From positions 1-13,235 of the forward strand of contig DAOVAK010000025.1 of NCBI GenBank assembly GCA_030671095.1: a stretch of 13,235 nt of DNA, in the 5' to 3' direction. A program made the translations under genes and the position numbers. Shown in pieces: positions 1 to 7,519 of the stretch. Under the pieces are notes generated by a model. That model ran no database searches. It saw only the letters and a program-made list of their open reading frames with translations, and was not told the origin of the DNA. How positions within the stretch are numbered: position 1 is the stretch's first letter; each line of letters opens with the position of its first letter. Source of the stretch: Deltaproteobacteria bacterium. GTDB lineage: Bacteria > Desulfobacterota > DSM-4660 > Desulfatiglandales > HGW-15.

Positions 1-269
1 GCATGTTGAAAAGTCCGTGTGATCCCCATCTGAGCGACGCTGTGAGGCTTAAAACCGATCAGATCAAGGTCCTCAAATAATATCTGCCCCTTGCTAGGGT
101 GGTAGAGACCGTTGATGCAGTTGAGAAGGCTCGTTTTTCCAGCACCATTTGGGCCTATTAGCGCGAGCAGATCTCCCTCGTAGGCCTGCATTGAAATGCC
201 CTGTAGGATCTGAAACCCACCGATGAATAGATCAATACCGCTCAAACTGAGATGGACAGGATTATCCAT
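1..269 (-). CDS. livG: Liv-type ABC transporter ATP-binding protein LivG, N-terminal part (cut by left edge)
   Basis: The reading frame starts at ATG 269-267 and runs off the left edge, leaving about the first 89 residues. Visible are the Walker A loop IGPNGAGKTS (about residues 38-47) and GITRTFQH, the Q-loop region typical of LivG. In this family LivG pairs with LivF to hydrolyse ATP on the cytoplasmic face and drive the LivH/LivM permease. The start overlaps the end of the upstream LivF by 8 nt (ATGGATAA), and a GAAGGTGG Shine-Dalgarno lies just before it, so translation is probably coupled. The second half of the protein (signature motif, Walker B, H-loop) is outside the window. The LivG rather than LivF assignment rests on the RTFQ motif and N-terminal similarity; the ligand cannot be deduced. 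Confidence 0.9.
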   Translation of the reverse strand, partial: MDNPVHLSLSGIDLFIGGFQILQGISMQAYEGDLLALIGPNGAGKTSLLNCINGLYHPSKGQILFEDLDLIGFKPHSVAQMGITRTFQH

Positions 270-1080
270 ACCACCTTCGCGTCCGCCGGTATTGTTTGAC
301 GTCTCGGTAACTTTTCTGAGATTCTCGTTCACCTTGTCCCAAATAAAATTCCTGAATGTCCTGGTGACTTTTCAGCCTCTCCGGGGCTCCGTCAAAGACA
401 ATACGCCCATTTTCAATGACGTACCCATAGTCGGCTATTTCCAGTGCGGCCAAGGCATTCTGCTCAACCAGAAATACTGTCACCTGTTGTTCGTTCCTGA
501 TAACCCTCACTAAATTCATAAGATCTTCAACAATGACTGGCGCCAATCCCAGAGACAACTCGTCCACCAATAGCAGTTGGGGAGCACACAGCAATGCAGT
601 TGATATAGACAACATCTGGCGTTCACCCCCACTCAGGTAACCGCCCAGTCGATTCCTCACCCCTTTCAGAATGGGGAAATAATGGAAAATACGCTCAACC
701 ATTTCTTGCCTGCCGACCTTGCCTTCCCTCAGAGGTTCACATGCCTGTAAGTTCTCCTCCACGGTCAAGCTGTCGAAGACTTTATCCTGTTCCGGGACCA
801 AGACGATCCCCTTCTTGGAGATGCTATCTGGTGGCTTGTTTTGGATCTGTTCTCCCCTGTATTCAACAAAACCTTCGGTGACTTTGGCATCATCCACACC
901 CAAGAATCCAGATATGGCCCTCAGTGTGGTTGTCTTGCCAGCCCCGTTAGTTCCCAAAAGGGCAACGATTTGCTGGTCCATGACTCGAAGCGACACCCCC
1001 TGAACAGCTGTTGAGACGTTGTGGTAGACCACTTCCAACTTCTCAATTCTTAAAAGCGTGTCTTTCTTGGCTTCAGCCAT
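262..1080 (-). CDS. livF: Liv-type ABC transporter ATP-binding protein LivF
   Basis: A complete 272-residue ATPase of the LivF branch. It shows Walker A LLGTNGAGKTT (41-51), the LivF-type VPEQDKVFDSLTVEENL stretch (95-111), signature LSGGERQ (149-155), Walker B LLLVDE (169-174) and VEQNA (205-209), where LivF proteins carry Gln in place of the H-loop His. It should form the nucleotide-binding dimer with the adjacent LivG beneath LivH/LivM. The ATG directly follows the LivM stop (TGAATG) and its end overlaps livG by 8 nt, so it lies inside a tightly coupled operon. Most LivF proteins end soon after the FYLG motif seen here at 245-248; this one continues for 24 residues as a charged tail ending RRTRRWYG. 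The function of that tail is unknown, and part of it encodes the livG ribosome binding site. Confidence 0.93.
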   Translation of the reverse strand: MAEAKKDTLLRIEKLEVVYHNVSTAVQGVSLRVMDQQIVALLGTNGAGKTTTLRAISGFLGVDDAKVTEGFVEYRGEQIQNKPPDSISKKGIVLVPEQDKVFDSLTVEENLQACEPLREGKVGRQEMVERIFHYFPILKGVRNRLGGYLSGGERQMLSISTALLCAPQLLLVDELSLGLAPVIVEDLMNLVRVIRNEQQVTVFLVEQNALAALEIADYGYVIENGRIVFDGAPERLKSHQDIQEFYLGQGERESQKSYRDVKQYRRTRRWYG

Positions 1081-2145
1081 TCACCTACCCCCCAGGGGCT
1101 TGTACCTAAAAGGCCAGAGAATGAAATAATCCCTGGCGCGACGCCAGATGCCCACAAGACCGGCAGGCTCCAGAACCAAAAAGATGATCATGACCAATCC
1201 GAAGCCGGCGTATTTTATGGCAAACATGTAGGTCGTGAGCCGAGCAGGAACGTGAAGGGCGTCCACGAGGCTGTCAATAATATAGGGCAGCAAGACCACA
1301 AAAATAGTACCGAAGACGGCCCCCAGAATCGAACCTAAACCCCCGATGATGATCATGGCGATATACTCAATGGTCATGAGGAGGGAGAATGCTTCCACAG
1401 AAACAAATCCACGAAAGTACGCGAAAAGGCATCCGCCAATGGACGTGAGCACTGAGCTTAGGACGAACGCGGAAAGCTTATACGCCGAGACCTTTATACC
1501 GAGGGCCTCGGCGGCCACATCTCGATCACGAATGGCCATCCAGGCCCTCCCTGTTCGGGAGCGGACCAGGTTGATGGCGAAAATGACCACCAGGATATCA
1601 ATGATAAGCAAAAGAAAGTACCAGAGGCGCGGGTCTTCTATGATCAATGGGCCGAGTGATGGGGGGTCGATGACGACTCCTGTGGCATAACCCCTTGTGC
1701 TTTCGTATTCTGCCCCCAGATAGACCACGATAAAATGAAGGGCCAATGTGCTCAAGGCTAAATAGAGACCCTTCAACCTCAAAGACGGAAGACCAAAGAT
1801 AATCCCGAGCATGGCTCCAACGAGCCCGGATGCGGGAAGGGTGACAAAGATAGGTGCTTTTAGCTCTTTGAAGAGTATGGCTGTCGTGAACGCCCCTGCA
1901 GCAATGAGACCTGCATGCCCAAGTGAGATCTGCCCGGCGTATCCTGTCAGCAACATCAGAGCTACCGCGCCAACTAGCGCCAGGAAGACTTGCGTGGCCA
2001 AATCTAAGAAAAATGGGGAAGCAAAAAAAGGAAAGACAGCCAAACCCACCATGAGCAAAACCAGACAGACCCAACGGCCACGGGTCTCGACCAGAGACAA
2101 ATCTTCCGCATACGTGGTCTTGAAATATCCGCTTGCAAAGGCCAT
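1081..2145 (-). CDS. livM: Liv-type ABC transporter permease LivM
   Basis: An inner-membrane permease of the LivM family, 354 residues from the ATG at 2145-2143. It has a hydrophilic N-terminus (YFKTTYAEDLSLVETRGRW) common in LivM relatives, then several hydrophobic segments. GQISLGHAGL (71-80) is the conserved LivM motif. GRAWMAIRDRDVAAEALGI (199-217) is the cytoplasmic EAA-like loop that contacts the ATPases, and IIGGLGSILGAVFG (266-279) is a second conserved patch. An in-frame TTG at 2178 would add 11 residues and overlap livH by 32 nt. I prefer ATG 2145 because it begins one base after the livH stop and the protein then starts at family-like sequence. Its own stop abuts livF. It pairs with LivH to form the translocation pore. 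Confidence 0.92.
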   Translation of the reverse strand: MAFASGYFKTTYAEDLSLVETRGRWVCLVLLMVGLAVFPFFASPFFLDLATQVFLALVGAVALMLLTGYAGQISLGHAGLIAAGAFTTAILFKELKAPIFVTLPASGLVGAMLGIIFGLPSLRLKGLYLALSTLALHFIVVYLGAEYESTRGYATGVVIDPPSLGPLIIEDPRLWYFLLLIIDILVVIFAINLVRSRTGRAWMAIRDRDVAAEALGIKVSAYKLSAFVLSSVLTSIGGCLFAYFRGFVSVEAFSLLMTIEYIAMIIIGGLGSILGAVFGTIFVVLLPYIIDSLVDALHVPARLTTYMFAIKYAGFGLVMIIFLVLEPAGLVGIWRRARDYFILWPFRYKPLGGR

Positions 2146-2146
2146 C

Positions 2147-3019
2147 CTAGACTCTATCCAGTTCCTCCTTGGTCCCAAAAAGACCCCAAGGCCTGATTAG
2201 CAGCATAGCAAGAAGGACAGCAAAAGGAGCCACCTCGCTCGCCTGAGGACTGATATAGTTGATGGCAAGGACTTCTGCTGCAGCGACCACGAATGCCCCT
2301 GGAATGACGCCGATCAGACTATCCAGACCTCCCACCAGGACTACAGGGAAAGCCTTTAGGCCAATCACAAACATGCTTGGATCCAAGCCGGAATCACAGG
2401 CCTGGATCATCCCCGCCAGCCCGCCACTGAATACAGCCATCCCCCACGAGAGGGCATAAAACTTGTGGAGCCCAAATCCCCTTTGGGCCGCCAAGAGAGG
2501 CTTTTCTCCCACAGCACGCATTTGGAGTCCCCAGCGGGTAAATTTGAAACAGAGAAACAGGCCCAAATAGAGGAAAACCGTACTGAGAACGGTCACAATC
2601 CCAAATGTGGACATGACTGCACCCTCTGCGATTTGATGCGATGCATTTTCCATGTCCAGGTGCTGAAGAGGGTGCCACAATTGCGTGGTCCATATGAGAG
2701 TGATTAACCCCCGCATAAGGATCCCAAGGGCAATGGTGACGAGCACTGCTGCAAAGACCGACTCTCCAGTCATGAATCTCATCAGGAAAAAGTAGATCGT
2801 GAACCCCAGGAGAAGGCTCAAAAGAAATGAGAGCAGAAATGAGGGGATTGGATCGGCTATTATCCCTATGCTTACGGTAAAAAGGAAATAGCCTCCTATG
2901 GTCATCATTTCGCCATGGGCAAGATTCAGGACCCGGCTCGCCCTGTAAATGAGCACATAGCCGCAACAGATCAGGCAGTATAGCGAGGCCAGGGTGATGA
3001 TGTTTACATAAATTTGCAT
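2147..3019 (-). CDS. livH: Liv-type ABC transporter permease LivH
   Basis: A 290-residue inner-membrane permease of the LivH family. Motifs are RASRVLNLAHGEMMTIGGY (26-44, the conserved N-AHG-GAY region), the EAA-like loop GLQMRAVGEKPLLAAQRGF (164-182), VVLVGGLDSLIGVIPGAF (226-243) and the characteristic C-terminus LIRPWGLFG-KEE. About eight hydrophobic segments are visible. It forms the heterodimeric channel with LivM, encoded one base downstream. The ATG at 3019-3017 has only a weak Shine-Dalgarno (AGGA about 10 nt upstream). A 151-nt gap containing possible stem-loops separates it from the binding-protein gene, consistent with lower permease than binding-protein expression. Confidence 0.92.
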   Translation of the reverse strand: MQIYVNIITLASLYCLICCGYVLIYRASRVLNLAHGEMMTIGGYFLFTVSIGIIADPIPSFLLSFLLSLLLGFTIYFFLMRFMTGESVFAAVLVTIALGILMRGLITLIWTTQLWHPLQHLDMENASHQIAEGAVMSTFGIVTVLSTVFLYLGLFLCFKFTRWGLQMRAVGEKPLLAAQRGFGLHKFYALSWGMAVFSGGLAGMIQACDSGLDPSMFVIGLKAFPVVLVGGLDSLIGVIPGAFVVAAAEVLAINYISPQASEVAPFAVLLAMLLIRPWGLFGTKEELDRV

Positions 3020-3042
3020 CGCCTGCGGTTCCTAAGAGGACG

Positions 3043-3137
3043 CGCTCTCCCGAGCGAGAGGATTCTTATTTACAAAATTTCGGTCAAAAGGGCTCCCCCA
3101 TTGCGCCCACTGACGAGACGTGGGAAAGGACAGCCCT
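3043..3137 (-). promoter_or_regulatory. Stem-loops in the gap between binding protein and permease genes
   Basis: The 151-nt gap between the binding protein stop and livH contains three self-complementary stretches. The pair 3089-3094/3132-3137 (AGGGCT/AGCCCT) encloses 3106-3110/3120-3124 (CCCAC/GTGGG). In the direction of transcription the outer arm is followed by TTTT. A separate small hairpin, CGCTC-TCCC-GAGCG, lies at 3043-3056. The long outer loop makes an efficient terminator doubtful. A role in partial termination or mRNA 3'-end protection of the upstream binding-protein message is inferred from position only. Confidence 0.35.
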
Positions 3138-3170
3138 CTCCTATCCTGCAAACGCCTTACGTTTTAACCA

Positions 3171-4349
3171 CTATTTGACCTTAAATGGCGTCCAATTTTT
3201 TACCATCAGGATGCCATTTTTCTTTGAATCCCATCTGTAGACCCTGTAATGGGTAACGGTTCGATAATGGTTGTCCATAGTCCATACGAGAGGGCCACCC
3301 TTGAGGCCTCGCGTGTCCACGTTGAGCCGATTCATGGCCGCACGAACCTTCTTAGGGGTCGGTGGCCAGGGGGTCTTGTTAAGGATATCCTCAAGGACCA
3401 TGGCGGCAATCCAGCCTTCAGTCAGTTTGCTGTAAGGGAAGATGGTCTTCTCCTTTTTGCTGGCACCCCTAATTTTCCCGTGCACGATCGTATCATCGCT
3501 GAAAAAGGCGTTAGTCCCGAAGACATAAAAGCCGTCGTCCTTGATCCGCACCAGCTCATCTTCTGACATTATGTGTCCATAAGCCAGATACTTCCCCTTC
3601 CAGCCAAGTTTACGTAATGCCTCAAAGGTTCTCACCTGGGTAATCCAGGGGGCCCAAGAGTAGGCCCAATTCGCTCCAGCGTTCTTGATCTTGGTGGCAA
3701 ATGGTGTGTAATCTGGAGTGGGAGGCGGGATCACCTCTTTGTCCACGGCTTGCATACCCATGGTCTTGGATAACTTCTCCGCATAATCTATCTCCGCACG
3801 CGAGACAGGTATGTTCATGGCTACCAACCCCAGTTTTACAGGTTCTCCCTTCGCCTCCTCTTTTATGAAGGATAGCGCCATGCGGCTGTCATACTCTGCA
3901 CCATATGCCGTGGAACAAAACAGATTTGAATCTGCATTTGGAGGATAGACATCCTTAGGACAAACGCCCCCAGCAAAAAGAATGGGGACTTTGTTCCTTT
4001 TAGCCACCTGAATCACGGGGGCATAGGTGCTGGACAGACTAGAGAGCATAAGGAGGACGACCTTGTCCTGTGTGATTAACTTTTTGGCCTGCGCCGCTGC
4101 CTTGGAGGGTTGCGCAGCATTGTCCTCAAATACAATCTTCACAGGATGCCCATTTATCCCTCCTCTGGCATTCAGTTGTTTAAAATAGATATCCAAAGCA
4201 TCCTTCATGGGCCCATATGTCCCTGACCCAGGCCCGGTTATGGCCATGGTGTTGCCAACCAGATAAGCATCCTTGGCAAAAACAGGCCCAAGGAAAAGGG
4301 CCAAAACCGTGAACCCGATCGCCATTCCAATAAATCCTTTTCTTAACAT
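3171..4349 (-). CDS. Periplasmic substrate-binding protein of Liv/HAAT ABC transporter
   Basis: A 392-residue type I periplasmic binding protein (Peripla_BP_6/LivJ-like). The N-terminus MLRKGFIGMAIGFTVLALF followed by GPVFA is a Sec signal peptide, with likely cleavage after Ala25. The mature protein begins with a beta-strand and the family-like segment ITGPGSGTYGPMKDALDIYF (37-56), then GGINGHPVKIVFEDNAAQP (63-81), both typical of the first lobe. Two cysteines (130 and 145) lie close together and could form a disulfide in the periplasm. Translation begins at ATG 4349 behind a near-perfect Shine-Dalgarno, fitting the high dosage such proteins need. It lies between the acyl-CoA synthetase and livHMFG, so its ligand is plausibly an organic acid rather than leucine; this is inference. 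No lipobox is seen. Confidence 0.9.
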   Translation of the reverse strand: MLRKGFIGMAIGFTVLALFLGPVFAKDAYLVGNTMAITGPGSGTYGPMKDALDIYFKQLNARGGINGHPVKIVFEDNAAQPSKAAAQAKKLITQDKVVLLMLSSLSSTYAPVIQVAKRNKVPILFAGGVCPKDVYPPNADSNLFCSTAYGAEYDSRMALSFIKEEAKGEPVKLGLVAMNIPVSRAEIDYAEKLSKTMGMQAVDKEVIPPPTPDYTPFATKIKNAGANWAYSWAPWITQVRTFEALRKLGWKGKYLAYGHIMSEDELVRIKDDGFYVFGTNAFFSDDTIVHGKIRGASKKEKTIFPYSKLTEGWIAAMVLEDILNKTPWPPTPKKVRAAMNRLNVDTRGLKGGPLVWTMDNHYRTVTHYRVYRWDSKKNGILMVKNWTPFKVK

Positions 4350-4355
4350 GCCATA

Positions 4356-4363
4356 CCTCCTTT
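4356..4363 (-). promoter_or_regulatory. Strong ribosome binding site of the left binding protein
   Basis: AAAGGAGG on the minus strand with a 6-nt spacer to the ATG at 4349. It is one of the two strongest Shine-Dalgarno sequences in the window; the other precedes the right-hand binding protein. Confidence 0.75.
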
Positions 4364-4397
4364 CGTTTTTTTGGTTGCCGGTTCTTAAGCTAGCCGA

Positions 4398-6287
4398 TTA
4401 CGTTAATACGTCACCTATTTCTGCTGCCACCAGTCTCTCCTCCCTATCACTATACATTGCTTCCACTAAGGTTCCAAACTTTTCATACATGAGTTCGCGC
4501 GTCACCTTTCGGGTGGGCGTGATTGGTTCGCCCTCTTCTTCAGGATCCAATTCCTTGGGAATGATTCGAAACCTCTTTACCTGTTCCACGCGGGCCAGAT
4601 CCTGATTGGCCTTTTCTATCTCAGCACCGATTAGCTTAGAGGTCTCAGAATGGTCCGCCAAGCTGGTAAATCCCGTATAAGTAATATTATTCAGCCGTGC
4701 CCATGCAGAGACCGTTTCAAAATCGATCTCAATGAGGGCAGATATATATTTGCGGTTGTGCCCGAAAACCACAGCTTCGCTGATATAGGGACTGGATCTC
4801 AGGGCATTTTCAATGTTTGTGGGGCTCAGCGTCTTTCCCCCGGAAGTTACAATGAAATCCCGCACTCGGTCTACGATTTTGAGATTCCCCTCAGGGGTCC
4901 ATTCCCCCACGTCTCCCGTGTGAAGCCATCCCTGTTTATCAATAACCTCTTTCGTGAGCTCAGGCTTGTTCCAGTATCCCTCAAATATGTCCTCACCCTT
5001 CACAAGAATTTCCCCATTTTCGGCAAGCCTCACCTCCCAGCCGCTAGGCGGCACGCCGGTATTTCCTGGACGGGGAAAGGTCTCCCCTTGCCCTGTTATC
5101 ACGGCACCGCCCGTCTCTGTTTGCCCATATATCTCTGAAAGCGCGACCCCATAGATCTGCCATAAGGCCATAACCTCGGAGGGAAGCGGCGCACCCCCTG
5201 AAAGGGCGACTTTCAGTTGGTCAAATCCAATCTTGTTTAAGATGGGTCTGAAAGAGAGATGGTAAGCGAGTAAATAGAGGATTTTCAGTAGAGGGTTCAC
5301 CCTACCCTCCCATATCCCCTTCATATACTGACGACCAATTCTCAGGGAGATGCGGTAGAGATATTTTTTGAGTGGGCTGGAGTTGTCTATGCCAACGATA
5401 ATGTTCGATACAAATTTCTGAAGATATCTGGGCACGGTGACCAGGAGTGTGGGCGCAGTCTCAAAGATCGTCTGTCCAAGATCTTCAATGTCTTCCCCAA
5501 AGTGAGGCACAATTCGAGTGAACATGGGCAATGTAACGGCCACATCCTTTCCAAGAATATGGCATAAAGGAAGGTAGACCACCGTTCGATGGGGAATCTC
5601 TGTGAGGATAGGGTAAAGATCGATGAAGGTGTATGCGGCCGCAAGATGTCTGCCATGGCTATTAAGGGCACCCTTGGGGTCACCAGTGGTTCCTGAGGTG
5701 TAAACGATGAACGCTCCATCCGAAGGTTTAATTTGGCGAACCGTTTCCTCGAAGGTCCCCGGATCAGAGCTGAGTTGGTTCTTCCCCTCTTCTATGAGTC
5801 TCTCGTACTCAGTCAACGAGGGATGGTCATACATGAAGGTCCCTTTGGTATCGATCACAATAACATGTTTTAAGTGGGGCAAATCCTCATAGAGGGGCAG
5901 AATGCGATCCACATATTCCTGATCTTCTGCAACAAAAATGGACGCCCCTCCATCTTCCATGAGGTAGCGCACCTCTTTTTGGGATGAGGTGGGATAAATC
6001 CCATAGGTTACAGCGCCCAGGGCTTGCGCCCCCAACTCGCTGATCATATACTCTTCACACGGATCTCCCATCAATGCCAGTCTTTCGCCATGTTTCAGTC
6101 CCAATTGCTTTAATCCCATGGCGCAGTTGGCCACCTTGTTTCTGAACTCCCGCCATGTAACTTCTTTGTAAACCCCGAGCTTTTTCGCCCGATAGGCGAC
6201 CTCGCCTGGAGAGGATTTGGCCCTTTCCAAAAGAAGACCGGGTATGGTCTTATTTCTCAACTGTTCATATTCTTGAATAGATTCCAT
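4398..6287 (-). CDS. Long-chain-type acyl-CoA synthetase (AMP-forming)
   Basis: A complete 629-residue member of the ANL adenylate-forming superfamily, with the size and layout of bacterial long-chain fatty acyl-CoA synthetases. It activates a carboxylic acid to acyl-AMP and then acyl-CoA. Motifs in order: P-loop IVYTSGTTGDPKG (194-206), PLCHILG (240-246), ALSGGAPL (361-368), YGQTETGG (387-394), GWLHTGDVGEW (453-463), the hinge region DRVRDFIVTSGGKTLSPTNIEN (473-494) and the C-terminal catalytic lysine region ITPTRKVTRELM (Lys594). All key residues are present, so the enzyme should be active. No strong Shine-Dalgarno precedes the ATG at 6287. It lies 48 nt from its neighbours on each side, between the hydratase and the binding protein. 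Chain length or aromatic specificity cannot be read from the sequence. Confidence 0.92.
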   Translation of the reverse strand: MESIQEYEQLRNKTIPGLLLERAKSSPGEVAYRAKKLGVYKEVTWREFRNKVANCAMGLKQLGLKHGERLALMGDPCEEYMISELGAQALGAVTYGIYPTSSQKEVRYLMEDGGASIFVAEDQEYVDRILPLYEDLPHLKHVIVIDTKGTFMYDHPSLTEYERLIEEGKNQLSSDPGTFEETVRQIKPSDGAFIVYTSGTTGDPKGALNSHGRHLAAAYTFIDLYPILTEIPHRTVVYLPLCHILGKDVAVTLPMFTRIVPHFGEDIEDLGQTIFETAPTLLVTVPRYLQKFVSNIIVGIDNSSPLKKYLYRISLRIGRQYMKGIWEGRVNPLLKILYLLAYHLSFRPILNKIGFDQLKVALSGGAPLPSEVMALWQIYGVALSEIYGQTETGGAVITGQGETFPRPGNTGVPPSGWEVRLAENGEILVKGEDIFEGYWNKPELTKEVIDKQGWLHTGDVGEWTPEGNLKIVDRVRDFIVTSGGKTLSPTNIENALRSSPYISEAVVFGHNRKYISALIEIDFETVSAWARLNNITYTGFTSLADHSETSKLIGAEIEKANQDLARVEQVKRFRIIPKELDPEEEGEPITPTRKVTRELMYEKFGTLVEAMYSDREERLVAAEIGDVLT

Positions 6288-6335
6288 TACGAAATGGATG
6301 GAAAAGGATCTACAGAAACTTACGGATGGCCAAGC

Positions 6336-7112
6336 TCAATTCTCCTCTTCTGCCTCAGGCTTAAATGACTTGTGCCCATCCATGGCTTGGCCTCTGTAGA
6401 AACACTCTTTTGAGGCCTCCACGTCAAAGGCCAATGAAGGCGTTAAGCCGGCACCAAAATCGAGGACTTTCTTCGCCTGCTTGAGGGCGACGGATGAATG
6501 CTCAGCCATCTCATTTCCCATATTCAGTGCCTCTGTCATGAGGTCCTCCGGTGACACCACCCTATTATAAATGCCCAGGCGAAGCGCTTCCTCAGCCTCA
6601 ATCACCCTTCCAGTCATAATCAATTCTTTTGCAACAGCCATTCCCGCGATAAGCCTCAGGCGCTGGCAACCCCCTGCTGACGGGATCATTCCCCATCTGA
6701 TCTCCGTTTGACCAAAACGGGCATGGGGCGTCGCGACACGGATGTCACAGACCAGGGCAAGTTCGGCGCCTCCACCCAAGGCCGCGCCATTTATTGCGCC
6801 TACGATGGGTTTTGGAAACTCCCCTAAATAGTGAAATAAAGGGATGATATCTCTCTCTCGAGAAATGAGGATCTCCTCTTCGCTCATGCGGGAACGTTCC
6901 TTGAGATCCAGCCCCGCACAAAAGCTCTTTTCGCCCTTTCCTGAAAGAATAACCACCTTGATGGAGTCATCCCATCTGATACTTTCAAAGGCCTCTTTTA
7001 AGTCTCTAACCATCTCCACATTTAGAGAATTCATTTGCTTTGGCCTATTCATTGAGATAACCAGAATGTCCCCTTTTTTTTCTAGTACAAGGTTGTTGTA
7101 TTTCTTTGCCAT
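6336..7112 (-). CDS. Enoyl-CoA hydratase/isomerase family protein
   Basis: A 258-residue crotonase-fold protein of normal family length. Oxyanion-hole elements are SFCAGLDL (63-70) and GAALGGGAELALVCD (109-123). Both glutamates used by true hydratases are present: Glu117 in GGGAELA and Glu137 in FGQTEI. The expected reaction is therefore syn-hydration of a trans-2-enoyl-CoA in beta-oxidation or a related ring or branched-chain pathway, in the cytoplasm. The C-terminus ends in an acidic EAEEEN rather than the more usual basic KR-rich tail. The ATG at 7112 follows GGGAG with a 6-7 nt spacer. It is the first gene of the left operon and sits directly behind an operator-like inverted repeat. The exact substrate is unknown; isomerase or dehydratase variants of the fold are possible but less likely with both glutamates intact. 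Confidence 0.9.
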   Translation of the reverse strand: MAKKYNNLVLEKKGDILVISMNRPKQMNSLNVEMVRDLKEAFESIRWDDSIKVVILSGKGEKSFCAGLDLKERSRMSEEEILISRERDIIPLFHYLGEFPKPIVGAINGAALGGGAELALVCDIRVATPHARFGQTEIRWGMIPSAGGCQRLRLIAGMAVAKELIMTGRVIEAEEALRLGIYNRVVSPEDLMTEALNMGNEMAEHSSVALKQAKKVLDFGAGLTPSLAFDVEASKECFYRGQAMDGHKSFKPEAEEEN

Positions 7113-7135
7113 AATGAACTCCCTTTTTTGTCTCG

Positions 7136-7151
7136 AAACGGATGTTCGTTT
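7136..7151. promoter_or_regulatory. Operator-like inverted repeat upstream of the hydratase gene
   Basis: AAACGGATGTTCGTTT is an imperfect 16-bp palindrome: the outer five base pairs match and six of eight pairs match overall. It ends 24 bp upstream of the hydratase ATG and would overlap the transcription start implied by the weak -10 at 7155-7160. Size and position suit a TetR-type repressor site controlling acyl-CoA metabolism, but no regulator gene lies in the window, so the assignment is inference. Confidence 0.4.
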
Positions 7152-7154
7152 TAC

Positions 7155-7183
7155 TACATACCCTCAAAGCCCTGCAAGGAAAA
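7155..7183 (-). promoter_or_regulatory. Weak candidate promoter of the left operon
   Basis: On the minus strand, TATGTA (7160-7155) is a plausible -10. With a 17-bp spacer the -35 would be TTTTCC (7183-7178), a poor match. This is the best sigma-70-like pair I can find upstream of the hydratase gene and is tentative. Confidence 0.2.
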
Positions 7184-7279
7184 AACCTCCCTACCATCTA
7201 TGATCGCCCGGAAAGGGCAGAGGAAAGCGTTTTTAAGCGGGTACCCGTGAGGATACCACAATTTATCGCTAAATAGACA

Positions 7280-7465
7280 CTTAGGGCTCGCTCAAAAATA
7301 CCTTCCCATTTTCGCATCCCATCTTCAGGCCATCTTTGGTCATTTCTCACTCGCAAAATCCTCGAAATAGCCCGCTATTACTGTGGTTTTGCTCAATCGG
7401 AATGGCCAAATCTGACGTAAATCTGGCCGCGAATTCTGCGAAGTTATTTTTGAGCGAGCCCTAAG
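7280..7465. repeat. 186-bp imperfect palindrome with perfect 21-bp terminal inverted repeats (MITE-like)
   Basis: The ends 7280-7300 and 7445-7465 are exact reverse complements over 21 bp (core GGGCTCGCTCAAAAATA). Further paired blocks share the same dyad axis at about 7372.5: 7335-7344 with 7401-7410 (9 of 10), 7353-7358 with 7387-7392, and the apex AATAGC/GCTATT at 7366-7371 with 7374-7379. TTCGC/GCGAA (7311-7315/7429-7433) pairs with a one-base shift. TA dinucleotides at 7282-7283 and 7462-7463 flank the GGGCTC ends and could be a target-site duplication. There is no open reading frame inside. A non-autonomous transposon (MITE) is my favoured reading; a long regulatory or terminator hairpin is the alternative. 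Confidence 0.75.
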
Positions 7466-7468
7466 CGC

Positions 7469-7497
7469 TTGACGATCAGGGGTCAGCATGATCTATT
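7469..7497 (+). promoter_or_regulatory. Candidate sigma-70 promoter of the right operon
   Basis: TTGACG (7469-7474, 5 of 6 to consensus) is followed after a 17-bp spacer by TCTATT (7492-7497, 4 of 6). Transcription would start near 7504 and leave a leader of about 135 nt. A second possible -10, TATAAA at 7609-7614, lies closer to the gene but lacks a recognisable -35. The -35 box begins 3 bp outside the palindromic element. Confidence 0.4.
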
Positions 7498-7519
7498 GTC
7501 ATAGTTTTTAAGGCCTTGC

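Noticed and set aside
2146..2178. TTG start giving an 11-residue longer left LivM
   Set aside because: It overlaps livH by 32 nt and uses a rare start, while ATG 2145 gives adjacent genes and a family-like N-terminus. The AGGAGG nearby is 18 nt from that ATG, so the choice is not absolute.
4650..5138. 162-residue plus-strand open frame within the left acyl-CoA synthetase
   Set aside because: Antisense shadow of a gene with all ANL motifs intact.
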